Translations under genes and position numbers: made by a program
Part shown: positions 1-8,290 of the stretch, piece after piece
How the letters are laid out: every line of letters begins with the position of its first letter
Numbering within the stretch: the stretch's first letter is position 1
Source: Blautia liquoris
GTDB taxonomy: Bacteria > Bacillota > Clostridia > Lachnospirales > Lachnospiraceae
DNA: 64,000 nucleotides
Direction: 5' to 3'
NCBI RefSeq assembly: GCF_015159595.1
Contig: NZ_CP063304.1
Location: 1,860,001-1,924,000 of the forward strand
Notes under the pieces: generated by a model
Database searches by the model: none
Seen by the model: the letters and a program-made list of their open reading frames with translations, nothing else
What the model was told of the DNA's origin: nothing

Positions 1-493
1 AATCCGCAACCGTAAACAAATGTTCCACATGATCGATCATGAAGTTAATTTCTTTGACTATCACCTCTATGTCCATCCCTTTTTCAGACATCAAAAGAGC
101 CTGCAGTACAATCAGTCCTGTCGCACAGGATCCGCCTCTGGAGTCCACAATCTCCATCTGTCTCTCTGGATATTTCTCTTTTAATTCATCCGCAACCACA
201 TGGGCAAGTGAAAAACATCCTGACATCTCGCCGGAAAAGGAAATATAGATAAAATTCTCCCCATTCTGGCAACACTTTTCAAATTCCTCTTTCATCACTT
301 CATATGGGATCTGAGCTGTCTTTGGAAGAACATCCTTACGCATCAGTGCATACACCTGTTCGATTCCAATATCTATGCCGTCCAGATAGTCCCTCCCCTC
401 TGCCGATATCACAAGCGGCAGGGTAATCAACTTATGTCCCTCTAAGAGTTCTTTATTAATATCACACGTACTGTCTGCAATAATCTGAGTCAT
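1..493 (-). CDS. DegV family fatty-acid-binding protein (3' end outside window)
   Basis: The reading frame runs from an ATG at 493 leftward off the window edge without a stop. It starts MTQIIADSTCDI and continues with features typical of DegV proteins: the N-terminal D-S-T-x-D motif, a Y-x-S-x-x-x-S-G-x-F/Y segment (here YISFSGEMSGC) that contributes to lipid-head binding, and a VDSRGGSCATG segment matching the family's VDSxxxSxGxG motif. DegV/FakB proteins bind fatty acids and, in Firmicutes, hand them to FakA for phosphorylation. About 164 of the usual ~280 residues are visible. The gene lies upstream of nothing else in the window, so its operon cannot be judged. The family call is firm; the specific lipid role is inferred from the family. 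Confidence 0.85.
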   Translation of the reverse strand, partial: MTQIIADSTCDINKELLEGHKLITLPLVISAEGRDYLDGIDIGIEQVYALMRKDVLPKTAQIPYEVMKEEFEKCCQNGENFIYISFSGEMSGCFSLAHVVADELKEKYPERQMEIVDSRGGSCATGLIVLQALLMSEKGMDIEVIVKEINFMIDHVEHLFTVAD

Positions 494-577
494 AGCATCA
501 CCGATTCCTTTGTCTTTCTTCTCTTCTCATATTTTTAAGTATAACATAAATCTTCATGTTTAACACATCCGAACAAA

Positions 578-614
578 ATAAAGACCCCATGAATGATTGT
601 CATGAGGTCTTTAT
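578..614 (-). terminator. Rho-independent terminator after yccF-like gene
   Basis: An inverted repeat with AAAGACC and TCATGA arms around ATGATTG lies about 40 bp past the yccF-like stop and is followed on the minus strand by a short AT-rich tract. Confidence 0.6.
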
Positions 615-654
615 CGGCCCGGTGGTTCGCCAGCGTTATCTGACGCAGAGCATC

Positions 655-1014
655 TTATATCACGGCTGCCCCAAAAGGCATCAGGGCAAGTTTTGCCAAT
701 TTGAAGTGCTGTCGCCCAAAGGGGATTCCGACAATGGTAACACAGAGTATCACTCCGGTAGCCAAGTGTTCTAAAGCAAGTGGTATCCCGGACAAGATAA
801 TCCAGAAAATATTCATCACCAGTGAGGCGGCTCCTCCGCCATAGACAATCTCTTTTCCAAAAGGAAAGAAACTTAAACCTGCCAGTTTAAAACACTGTTT
901 TCCAATCGGAATCCCTACAATGGTAATACACCATAAAACGCCGGCAGCGCACCAGCTAAGGCCGCTTGTGAATCCGCCGAATACAAACCATAAAAGATTT
1001 CCTAGGCATCCCAT
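655..1014 (-). CDS. YccF domain-containing small membrane protein
   Basis: This 119-aa protein has two tandem copies of the YccF motif: GIPIGKQCFKLA followed by PFGKEI, and GIPFGRQHFKLA followed by PFGAAV. Each is preceded by a hydrophobic segment rich in W, G, V and I, giving about four membrane passes. YccF proteins are widespread inner-membrane proteins of unknown biochemical role. The start is supported by GGGAGG nine bases before the ATG. It is a single-gene unit with a terminator at 578-614 and the tsf terminator upstream. Family membership is clear; no function can be assigned from sequence. Confidence 0.85.
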   Translation of the reverse strand: MGCLGNLLWFVFGGFTSGLSWCAAGVLWCITIVGIPIGKQCFKLAGLSFFPFGKEIVYGGGAASLVMNIFWIILSGIPLALEHLATGVILCVTIVGIPFGRQHFKLAKLALMPFGAAVI

Positions 1015-1069
1015 AGATACAAACCTCCCTTCAAAATGTGAAAATCAACAAAAGCTCTGAGAATTCCTG

Positions 1070-1112
1070 TGTAAAAACCCCCGGATTTCTCATAATATGA
1101 GACTTTCCGGGG
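1070..1112 (-). terminator. Terminator of the rpsB-tsf operon
   Basis: Strong stem (CCCCGGA paired with TCCGGGG, extended inside by TCTCAT/ATGAGA) that on the minus strand is followed by GTTTTTAC, 26 bp past the tsf stop. Confidence 0.85.
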
Positions 1113-1137
1113 ATTCTGATTGATTATTTACTTTCTA

Positions 1138-2070
1138 TTATTTATTCATCTGAGCAGCTACTTCAGCGGCGAAGTCTTCTTGTTTCTTTTCGATTCCCTC
1201 ACCGGTCATATAGCGGACAAAGCCTTTGATTTCTATCTTGGCATTGTTTGCTTTCGCAACTTCTGCAACGTATTTTCCAACGGTCTGTTTTCCGTCTTCA
1301 GCTTTTACATATACTTGATCGACTAGGCAGATTTCCTTAAGTTCTTTCTTGATACGACCTGTAACGATACCGCTTATCATCTTATCATTCGCATCCGGCT
1401 TTTCATTCTTAGCCTGAACTGTCAGAATTTCCTTTTCATGTTCCAGGTAGTCCTGATCCACTTCACTTTCATTCGTAAAGCGAGGATTTAAAGCCGCTAC
1501 CTGCATGGCAATATTCTTTGCCATCTCTTTGATGTCATCATTTACAACATCGGTCTCTACGTCAATAAGGACACCAATCTTTCCACCCATATGCGTATAG
1601 GAAGCGATCAATCCATTCTCCTCAGATACCTGAACAAAACGGCGAATATTCATGTTCTCACCAATTGTTGCAATCTTGTGAGCCAGTTCTTCTGCAACTG
1701 ATTCACTGATATCGAATTTCCAGGGCTCTGCAAGAAAGGCATCAATATCAGCAGCCTTTGTATCCATCGCCTGTTCTGCTACCTGTGCAACATAATTCTG
1801 GAATTTTTCATTCTTGGCAACAAAATCAGTCTCCGCATTAACTTCAACGGCAACAGCCTTTTTCTCATCGTCAGAAACCATGACTTTGACAAGTCCTTCT
1901 GCTGCAACTCTGCCGGCCTTTTTCTGAGCAGTGGCCAGTCCCTTTTCTCTCAAAAACTCAACTGCTTTATCCATGTCACCGTCTGTGGATGTAAGAGCTT
2001 TCTTACAGTCCATCATGCCGGCACCGGTCATCTCTCGTAATTCTTTTACCATCTTTGCTGTAACAGCCAT
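1138..2070 (-). CDS. tsf: Translation elongation factor Ts
   Basis: EF-Ts is the guanine-nucleotide exchange factor that recycles EF-Tu. The N-terminus MAVTAKMVKELREMTGAGMM is the classical UBA-like domain and is followed by the signature DCKKAL; the region around residues 75-90 (VEVNAETDFVAKNE) is the conserved EF-Tu contact segment. At 310 aa it is of normal length for Clostridia. The ATG is preceded by GGAGG at nine bases. It directly follows rpsB (23-bp gap) in the usual rpsB-tsf order and ends in a strong terminator, so both are probably transcribed from the rpsB promoter. Nothing is unusual. Confidence 0.97.
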   Translation of the reverse strand: MAVTAKMVKELREMTGAGMMDCKKALTSTDGDMDKAVEFLREKGLATAQKKAGRVAAEGLVKVMVSDDEKKAVAVEVNAETDFVAKNEKFQNYVAQVAEQAMDTKAADIDAFLAEPWKFDISESVAEELAHKIATIGENMNIRRFVQVSEENGLIASYTHMGGKIGVLIDVETDVVNDDIKEMAKNIAMQVAALNPRFTNESEVDQDYLEHEKEILTVQAKNEKPDANDKMISGIVTGRIKKELKEICLVDQVYVKAEDGKQTVGKYVAEVAKANNAKIEIKGFVRYMTGEGIEKKQEDFAAEVAAQMNK

Positions 2071-2093
2071 GAAAAAGTCCCTCCGTAATTTGA

Positions 2094-2843
2094 TTATTTC
2101 TCTGCAGCTTCGTCTGTTTCCTCAACAGTTTCGGCTTCGTCTGATCCCTCAGATTCTGTCTGACCCTGTCGGGCCTCGATTACAGCATCAGCCATCTTAG
2201 AGGTGAGAAGTTTCACCGCGCGGATAGCATCATCATTACCCGGGATTACATAATCCAATTCTTCCGGATCACAGTTTGTATCACAAATTCCGATTAACGG
2301 GATTCCCAATGTATGAGCCTCCTGCACACAGATTCTTTCTTTCTTGGGATCTACAATAAAAATCACATCCGGCAGTCTCTTCATATCTTTGATTCCGCCA
2401 AGATTCTTCTGCAGTTTATCTAATTCTTTCTTCAAATTTATAACTTCTTTTTTAGGAAGAACATCGAATGTTCCGTCTTCTTCCATTGTCTCGATCTCTT
2501 TTAATCTTTCAATTCTGCTCTGGATCGTCTTGAAGTTGGTCATCATACCACCAAGCCATCTTTGATTTACATAAAACATTCCGCAGCGTTCAGCCTCAGA
2601 CTGAATTGCATCCTGTGCCTGTTTTTTTGTTCCTACAAATAAAACTGTGCCGCCGTCTGCTACGGTATCCATAACTGTCTTGTAAGCATCATCAACCATA
2701 CCTACTGATTTCTGCAGATCGATAATATAGATGCCATTACGCTCTGTGTAAATGTATGGAGCCATCTTAGGGTTCCATCTTCTTGTCTGATGTCCGAAAT
2801 GAACACCTGCCTCCAATAACTGTTTCATTGAAAGAATACTCAT
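2094..2843 (-). CDS. rpsB: 30S ribosomal protein S2
   Basis: S2 binds the head-body junction of the small ribosomal subunit. The 249-aa product starts [19 protein letters not shown] and contains hallmark stretches RRWNPKM, TNGIY-like [31 protein letters not shown] and [14 protein letters not shown] chose the ATG at 2843 rather than the in-frame codon at 2900 because AAAGGAG lies eight bases upstream, and because family alignments begin at this MSxxSMKxLLEAG. The C-terminus carries an acidic tail rich in E, T and D, common in Clostridia. First gene of the rpsB-tsf operon, with its own promoter at 2958-2986. Confidence 0.97.
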   Translation of the reverse strand: MSILSMKQLLEAGVHFGHQTRRWNPKMAPYIYTERNGIYIIDLQKSVGMVDDAYKTVMDTVADGGTVLFVGTKKQAQDAIQSEAERCGMFYVNQRWLGGMMTNFKTIQSRIERLKEIETMEEDGTFDVLPKKEVINLKKELDKLQKNLGGIKDMKRLPDVIFIVDPKKERICVQEAHTLGIPLIGICDTNCDPEELDYVIPGNDDAIRAVKLLTSKMADAVIEARQGQTESEGSDEAETVEETDEAAEK

Positions 2844-2849
2844 AATATT

Positions 2850-2950
2850 TGTCTCCTTTTGGTTAATATCTTCCGCATGTTTAATATCCTCAGAACCCAC
2901 TATAGCAGATGGGCACCATCCTCGGAATCCGCATACGTGTTTTATCGCAA
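2850..2950 (-). promoter_or_regulatory. rpsB 5' leader, possible S2 autoregulatory element
   Basis: The ~108-nt transcribed leader contains a GATGG/CCATC hairpin (2908-2920) and two near-identical repeats on either side (GGATTCCGAGGAT and GGGTTCTGAGGAT on the minus strand). S2 operons are commonly autoregulated through the leader in bacteria. The structure is seen; the autoregulation is inferred. Confidence 0.4.
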
Positions 2951-2957
2951 CGCTAAT

Positions 2958-2986
2958 AGTATATCATACAGAATTTACATTTTCAA
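2958..2986 (-). promoter_or_regulatory. Sigma-70 promoter of rpsB-tsf
   Basis: On the minus strand TTGAAA (2986-2981) is separated by exactly 17 bp from TATACT (2963-2958). Confidence 0.8.
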
Positions 2987-3017
2987 GAACAATTTTCAGG
3001 GTTATTTTGAAGTATCT

Positions 3018-4586
3018 CTATCCAACATGAGATTTCTCAGATCTTTCTGACAGATCGGGTTGATAAAAAAACAGATAATAACAGCCTGCCGCTGCCAGCA
3101 GTATCACAATAACAGTCAGCAGCGGTTCACCAAACCTCACTCTCTTGATCAGTGCGTCTACCATACGCTCATAAAAGATACTGAATATATTGATCGCCAT
3201 ATGTGCTATGACAGGTGCTGCAAGAGTCCCTGTTTTTTCATAGAGCACGGCGAATAGAATTCCAAGACCTGTCGCATATAAAAACTGTACCATATTTCCA
3301 TGATATATGCCAAACAAGGCTGCAGAGATCCCAACTGCCCATCCGGTGTCGAAATACGTTTTGGCCCTCTGATAGATCAATCCGCGAAAAACCAGTTCCT
3401 CGCCCAAAGAGGCCAGGATACCAATACAGATCACCAGCAAAACCCAGTTTTGATTTTCATAGGAATGATCAGCAATCTCTGTATAACGTTCGAATATTTT
3501 GCGGATACCTGAGGCATCAATCAATCTCGTGCAGACTAATCCCAATCCGATGGAAGCTGCCATGCACGCAGCCGCCATCATCGGATTCCATCTTTTTACC
3601 TTAATATGAAACTTCTCTTTTTCAACAATATAAGAACTTCTCAGCAAAAAGATAACCAGGAGAGCGGTAATCGCAGATAAAATACTGCTAAGCCAGGGAA
3701 ATCTTGTAATTACCTCCATATAACCCTGACCGTTTCCGTCGTAAAACAATCCCGCGATTGTCACTCCCAAAGTACTGATCACCAACATACAGACAAAGTG
3801 AACAACCATGGGAGATAAAATATCCCAGATCATCCTCTGCCAGGAGACCTTTCCTCTGGTCTTGCGGGCTTTCTGCTGCTTCCTGTGATTCTCGGGATGG
3901 GATTTGTAAAAGGATGTCTTTTCAGTTTCCTCTTCATCCTTCTTTGCCAGTACTTTCAAGTCCTCTACCGTATCTGCAACAAAGACTGCCCCGGCATTTT
4001 GAAGTTCCTCTTTGCTTCCATACCCATAGGCCACTCCCACACACAACAGGCCGCATGCTCTGGCTCCCTCTACATCATAGGAACGATCGCCTACCATAAG
4101 AACCCTTTCCCTGCTTTTGGAAATTTTAAGTCTTTTTAATACTTCTTCGATTACATCTTCTTTGGCTGTTCTGCTGCCATCCAACTCACTGCCGACAACA
4201 ACGTCAAAGTATTTTCTCAGATCAAAGTGTCTTAGAACTTCCTCTACGAAAACACCAGGCTTTGACGAAGCCACTGCAAGCGTTTTTCCCTGTTGTTTTA
4301 AAAATGAAAGCAGCTCCGGAATGTTCTTATATACCTCATTCTCATATATTCCAATTGTGCTGTAACGCTCCCTGTACTGCTCTATAGCCTGATCAGCCTC
4401 TTCGCTGGTAAACCCGGCAAACTCCATAAATTCTTCATGAAGCGGCGGCCCCACAAAGCATCGGAGCCTATCGGCATCTTTCTCCGGTTTTCCCATGTAG
4501 TTCAATGCATACTGAACACACTTTATGATCCCCGGACCTGAATCTGTCAATGTTCCATCAAGATCAAATAATATTACGTCTGACAT
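3018..4586 (-). CDS. HAD phosphatase fused to a CPBP (Abi/CAAX-type) intramembrane protease domain
   Basis: A 522-aa two-domain protein. Residues ~1-215 are a HAD hydrolase of the phosphoglycolate phosphatase/PpaX type: FDLDGTLTDSG (nucleophile Asp), the motif-II Ser/Lys area ASSKPG, and VGDRSYDVEGA (motif IV). After a Lys/Arg-rich linker, residues ~255-500 form a multi-pass CPBP domain with all three motifs: EELVFRGLIYQR (paired Glu and Arg), FGIYHG (His) and APVIAHMAINIF (His, Asn). The start is ATG 4586, with AAGGGG upstream; the in-frame codon at 4649 overlaps the predicted transcription start of the promoter at 4651-4680 and can be excluded. CPBP proteins act in prenylated or peptide-substrate cleavage and bacteriocin immunity, but no substrate can be named. 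It stands alone between rpsB and an unrelated operon. Confidence 0.85.
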   Translation of the reverse strand: MSDVILFDLDGTLTDSGPGIIKCVQYALNYMGKPEKDADRLRCFVGPPLHEEFMEFAGFTSEEADQAIEQYRERYSTIGIYENEVYKNIPELLSFLKQQGKTLAVASSKPGVFVEEVLRHFDLRKYFDVVVGSELDGSRTAKEDVIEEVLKRLKISKSRERVLMVGDRSYDVEGARACGLLCVGVAYGYGSKEELQNAGAVFVADTVEDLKVLAKKDEEETEKTSFYKSHPENHRKQQKARKTRGKVSWQRMIWDILSPMVVHFVCMLVISTLGVTIAGLFYDGNGQGYMEVITRFPWLSSILSAITALLVIFLLRSSYIVEKEKFHIKVKRWNPMMAAACMAASIGLGLVCTRLIDASGIRKIFERYTEIADHSYENQNWVLLVICIGILASLGEELVFRGLIYQRAKTYFDTGWAVGISAALFGIYHGNMVQFLYATGLGILFAVLYEKTGTLAAPVIAHMAINIFSIFYERMVDALIKRVRFGEPLLTVIVILLAAAGCYYLFFYQPDLSERSEKSHVG

Positions 4587-4650
4587 ATTCTTTCGTATCC
4601 CCTTATCAATTCTTCTCACATAACCTTTTGACACTTTCATCATGATCATT

Positions 4651-4680
4651 AGTATAGCACAGATTCACACCTAAGTTCAA
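4651..4680 (-). promoter_or_regulatory. Promoter of the HAD-CPBP gene
   Basis: TTGAAC (4680-4675), 18 bp, TATACT (4656-4651) on the minus strand. Its expected start point near 4644 decides in favour of the ATG at 4586. Confidence 0.65.
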
Positions 4681-4740
4681 TAAAAGCGTTCCTTTTTACA
4701 GCAGCGGATCCCTCAAAATCTGCCCCAGAGTACCAGCACT

Positions 4741-6153
4741 TTATATTGATGAACCAAGAATTCTTGCAATCATTTTTACCACATTGCGAAGCAGAAACGT
4801 CAGACTTTCGACGATATTTTGATTTTCTTTAACGCCCTGATGGATTTCAGCTTTTTTATCCTGCTTCTTCTCACTGGAAATCATAAATTCCCATGGGGAC
4901 ATAACCGAAATATTCCCCGCCTGATCCTTTACTGCTACGATAATCTGATTTTTTCCGTACTTCAGATTATCTTCTGAGATGAGAAGTTCATCTCCCTTTT
5001 CTTCGTAAGAACACTCTTTTCCATTGACCATACAGGTAATTACCTGTGTTGCGTCAACATTCTGCAGATGGATAACAGGCGAAAAAGATTGATCCAGCTT
5101 TACATTCGCTTTTTCCTGATCATAGGTAAATGTGGTTCCTCTGCGATTCACAGAGAATGCAACCGCTTCCTCGTAAGGAGAATCCGTTCTTTTGTTTTTC
5201 AACTTAAGGATATACTGATCGTCTTTATCAATATCTGGTATGGAATAACGCACTTTTCCATTCTCTTTATGGACCTGAACTGACTTCGGTATCACACCTT
5301 GAGATTTACTCTCAAGAATAATTTCAAGCTGTTCATCGTCTAAAATCGGGTTCTCTATGATAACCTCTGGTTTCACCTGCTTTGGATTCGAGGAGAGGTT
5401 TCTGATATTCTTGAAGAATACTTTGCGTGCGGGAAACACAGGCTGCTGCAACTTCCCGTTCTTATTCTCCTTCTCTTGTTCTTTTACGATTTTTTCTTTT
5501 TTGAATTGTTGTTTCTGCTCATCGTTTAATTTTGTCTCTGCTCTTTGCTTTTGCTCTTCTCTTTGCTTTTGTTCTTTCTCCTTTCTTTCGTCTTGGTTGT
5601 CCCTGATTTTTTTCTCTTCTTGTTCTTTCAAAACCATGTGATCTTCTTGCTCTGGTTTTCTGCTCGAAGTCTTTTCCGCCTGATCCTCTTCTTTCAAATC
5701 TACTTCCGTCTTTTTCTCCTGTTTTTTCCCCGATTCCTCCTCATCTATAAATTTTGCTTCATCCATAGTCTTAGCTTCTTCCGTAGTTTCTGTTTCTTTC
5801 GTAGTCTCTGTTTCTTCCACAAGTTCTGATTCTTCTATGGTTTCTTGTCCACCTATATCTTGTGGTTCACCTATAATTTCTGGTTCATCTGTAACTTCTG
5901 CTTGTTTCGCGTTATCACATGATACCGCTTCAACAGGAGTTTCAACTTGATCGGTTTGCTGATCCTCATCTTTTCTTTTCAAAATATCTTCCTGAATCTC
6001 CTCCCCATTCACAAAATCATCTGCTGGTTTCTGATCTTCCTGCGCCGCCTGTATAATTGAGTCTGTATCTGTCGGTTCCTCTTCTGCCATTGTACTTAGA
6101 GGATGTGATACCAACACCGCTGTCAGCAGGCAACATACTATCTTGTAATTCAT
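4741..6153 (-). CDS. Secreted Glu/Lys-rich protein with Ig-like C-terminal region, partner of the upstream kinase
   Basis: A 470-aa protein that I do not recognise. It has a signal peptide (residues 1-24, hydrophobic LLTAVLVSHPLSTMA), then about 210 residues of low complexity: Thr/Glu repeats of the type EETETTKETETTEEAKTMDE, followed by a Lys/Glu/Gln segment with many EQKQ and KEKE units that probably forms an extended or coiled stalk. From about residue 245 the sequence becomes globular and reads like one or two Ig-like domains (FTYDQEKANVKL, GKECSYEEKGDELLISE, KNQIIVAVKDQAGNISVMSPWEF). It ends in an amphipathic, positively charged helix rather than a clear sorting signal. Its ATG overlaps the kinase stop by four bases (ATGA), so translation is coupled and the two probably work together at the cell surface. 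Confidence 0.7.
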   Translation of the reverse strand: MNYKIVCCLLTAVLVSHPLSTMAEEEPTDTDSIIQAAQEDQKPADDFVNGEEIQEDILKRKDEDQQTDQVETPVEAVSCDNAKQAEVTDEPEIIGEPQDIGGQETIEESELVEETETTKETETTEEAKTMDEAKFIDEEESGKKQEKKTEVDLKEEDQAEKTSSRKPEQEDHMVLKEQEEKKIRDNQDERKEKEQKQREEQKQRAETKLNDEQKQQFKKEKIVKEQEKENKNGKLQQPVFPARKVFFKNIRNLSSNPKQVKPEVIIENPILDDEQLEIILESKSQGVIPKSVQVHKENGKVRYSIPDIDKDDQYILKLKNKRTDSPYEEAVAFSVNRRGTTFTYDQEKANVKLDQSFSPVIHLQNVDATQVITCMVNGKECSYEEKGDELLISEDNLKYGKNQIIVAVKDQAGNISVMSPWEFMISSEKKQDKKAEIHQGVKENQNIVESLTFLLRNVVKMIARILGSSI

Positions 6154-8024
6154 GATAAAACCTCCAATCGTTCTTTAAGGATCTGATAATTCCTGTTCTC
6201 ATCGGCACCGGGAATGGATGCCGCCTGTTGTATCATTTCACGGGCACGGTCGGGTTGCCGGGTTTCTATAAGAAATTCTGTATAGGAACAGATTCCTTCC
6301 ATATGATGTGGATATTGCTGACAAAAATTCTCATAACATTTTTGCGCTTCTTCTATATTTCCCTGAAAATTTCTTGCTGTGGCTTCTCTTAGCAGAATTC
6401 TCTGTTTTAATTCCCTGCGATCTGCAATTTTTAGCAGCTGCTTGCCGTAATAGATGCTTTTTTCAAGATATGTATCTTCTTGTAACAAACTATCTGGATT
6501 CGAGAACCCCTGGTCCATATTCTCCTTTAGTATCCCAGTCATATAACAGGCAGATGCGAGACTTTCCAGAGTTTCCTGTCTCATTCTCATATCTTCCCGC
6601 AGAAGCATAGCCGTATCGTATGCTTTCTCGTAACAAGAGATCCCTTCCTGATATGGATTGATATTCTCATTTTTTAAAAAGGAGGCCTCGGACAAATAGG
6701 TACTCCCGCAAACCAGATATAATTCACAAATATAATCCAGATCCTGTCGATGAAGCATTCGTTCTCCATATTGTTTAAAATATTCAAGAGATTCCTGAAT
6801 CTTCTTCCAGTCGATATCCGTTCCAAACTGTTCCAGACTTTTCGAAAGCTCTCCTAACTTTTTCCATCCATCCGGATCTTTCTCCTTTTTGGCAACATCA
6901 TCAAATATTTTCGCTGCCATATTATAATCTTTGTTAAACTTCGGATCTAAAGAATTACCGCAAAAATACAAAAAACCAAGTTCTTTCTTTACCTCTGTGT
7001 GATTCTTGGTTTCCTTCGGATAAGATACCCACATCGACAAGATCCAGTCGACAGCTGGCTGCGTCTGTCCATTTTCTTCGGAAAACTCAAGAAGCTTTAA
7101 GTAGCTCTCCTGCTTATCGGGGCAAAGCCTGGATGCCTTCTTATAGATCCCGACAGTCTTGTCGAGGGAAACGGCCGAATCCTCTTGTTCTGCCTGTGAT
7201 GCCTCGTTTATCAGCTGATAATATCGCTGCTGTTCAGATTCTGTGAGCAACGCAAAGCTGATACCAGCGGCCAAAAGTACCGATAATGCCCCTAGAATCC
7301 ATGTTGTCACTTTCTGATTCTGACGTTTATTCTCATAGATTTTCTCCAGTATGATACGAACCTCGCGGGCAGACTGGAATCGTCTGCTTTTCTTATGCCG
7401 CGTCGATTTACGCAGCATGCGTCTGAACGCAGCAGAACCTTTTCCTCCTGACACTAATTGTAAAGTCCTTCCAAGTCCGAACAAATCTGTCGTCTGATCG
7501 CAGATACCGCCGTACTGCTCCGGTGCTGCATAGCCCCTTGTTCCCCCTTTTGGATTTTCCCCGGGAGAATCGAGTTTCATCCAAGAGGCCAGACCAAAGT
7601 CAACTAACTTAATCTGTCCTTCAGGGGTAAGCAAGATATTATCCGGTTTCATGTCCTGGTAAAGCACAGGCGGTTCCTTGCTATGCAGATATTCCAGCGT
7701 CTTTGCCAGTTCTATCCCTATTTCCAGATTCTCTTTTTGACTAAATTTCCGTCCGGATCGCAAGATATCCCCAAGACTTCTCCCTCTGAGGTAATCCATG
7801 ACCAGATAGACACCATCTTCTTCTCTAATCAGATCCACGACTCTGGGAAGGGTTGGATAGTCCAGTTCTTTCATCATAGCTGCTTCATGGATACCGTCGT
7901 CGTCCCTGTTTAACAGACGCTTAATCGCCCACTCTTTTCCCAGATTGAGATCCACAGCGAGACAGACTTCTCCGAATCCGCCTTTCCCTATGATTTCTAT
8001 TAATAGATATTTGTTTCCAATCAC
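6150..8024 (-). CDS. Membrane serine/threonine protein kinase with extracytoplasmic TPR-like region
   Basis: Hanks-type kinase. Near the N-terminus are the glycine loop GKGGFGEV, the lysine in WAIKRL, the catalytic loop YQDMKPDNILL (Tyr replaces His of HRD, catalytic Asp kept), DFGLASW and the APE-like AAPEQYGG. A single membrane segment (TTWILGALSVLLAAGISFAL) lies near residue 245, followed by ~360 residues of helical repeats resembling TPRs, presumably outside the cell. It lacks the PASTA domains of PrkC/PknB. The frame is open upstream to a TTG at 8069 that has no ribosome site. I place the start at GTG 8024 (AGGA nine bases upstream), but a perfect GGAGGTGA sits eight bases before an in-frame ATT at 8042, so that is a real alternative. 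Translationally coupled to the secreted protein downstream. Confidence 0.88.
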   Translation of the reverse strand: MIGNKYLLIEIIGKGGFGEVCLAVDLNLGKEWAIKRLLNRDDDGIHEAAMMKELDYPTLPRVVDLIREEDGVYLVMDYLRGRSLGDILRSGRKFSQKENLEIGIELAKTLEYLHSKEPPVLYQDMKPDNILLTPEGQIKLVDFGLASWMKLDSPGENPKGGTRGYAAPEQYGGICDQTTDLFGLGRTLQLVSGGKGSAAFRRMLRKSTRHKKSRRFQSAREVRIILEKIYENKRQNQKVTTWILGALSVLLAAGISFALLTESEQQRYYQLINEASQAEQEDSAVSLDKTVGIYKKASRLCPDKQESYLKLLEFSEENGQTQPAVDWILSMWVSYPKETKNHTEVKKELGFLYFCGNSLDPKFNKDYNMAAKIFDDVAKKEKDPDGWKKLGELSKSLEQFGTDIDWKKIQESLEYFKQYGERMLHRQDLDYICELYLVCGSTYLSEASFLKNENINPYQEGISCYEKAYDTAMLLREDMRMRQETLESLASACYMTGILKENMDQGFSNPDSLLQEDTYLEKSIYYGKQLLKIADRRELKQRILLREATARNFQGNIEEAQKCYENFCQQYPHHMEGICSYTEFLIETRQPDRAREMIQQAASIPGADENRNYQILKERLEVLS

Positions 8025-8186
8025 TCTTTTATATCCTGCAATTGAAATCACCTCCGCATAAAAAAGCAAAAAAAGGTTTGACAGAAAGTTCTTAATAATT
8101 TAATGAAATTGCGGGTGAAACACCCCTGGAAAATCAAACAAAGACCCCGGAAAGATTATTCCGCGAAAGAATCTTTATATAGATAT

Positions 8187-8215
8187 AGTCTATCATTTTT
8201 GTGGCGAAATAGCAA
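8187..8215 (-). promoter_or_regulatory. Candidate promoter of the kinase operon
   Basis: TTGCTA (8215-8210), 17 bp, TAGACT (8192-8187) on the minus strand. Between it and the gene are two small hairpins: AAAGATT/AATCTTT and GGGTG/CACCC. Confidence 0.45.
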
Positions 8216-8251
8216 TTATTTTTTTCTACAAATAGTTGTTACATAACAATG

Positions 8252-8290
8252 AACAGGAGGAACATCAAGTGCGATGTTCCTCCTGTTTTT
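8252..8290 (-). terminator. Terminator of argS
   Basis: A 15-bp perfect stem (AACAGGAGGAACATC, loop AAGTGC) begins right at the argS stop. The T tract is better on the plus strand than on the minus strand, so efficiency on the argS side is uncertain. Confidence 0.65.

Noticed and set aside
655-774. Plus-strand open frame covering 556-774
   Set aside because: Antisense to the YccF-like gene and its terminator, no ribosome site.
5357-5829. Plus-strand Phe/Leu/Ser-rich frames that look like membrane proteins
   Set aside because: They are the complement of the Lys/Glu-rich spacer of the secreted protein at 4741-6153.
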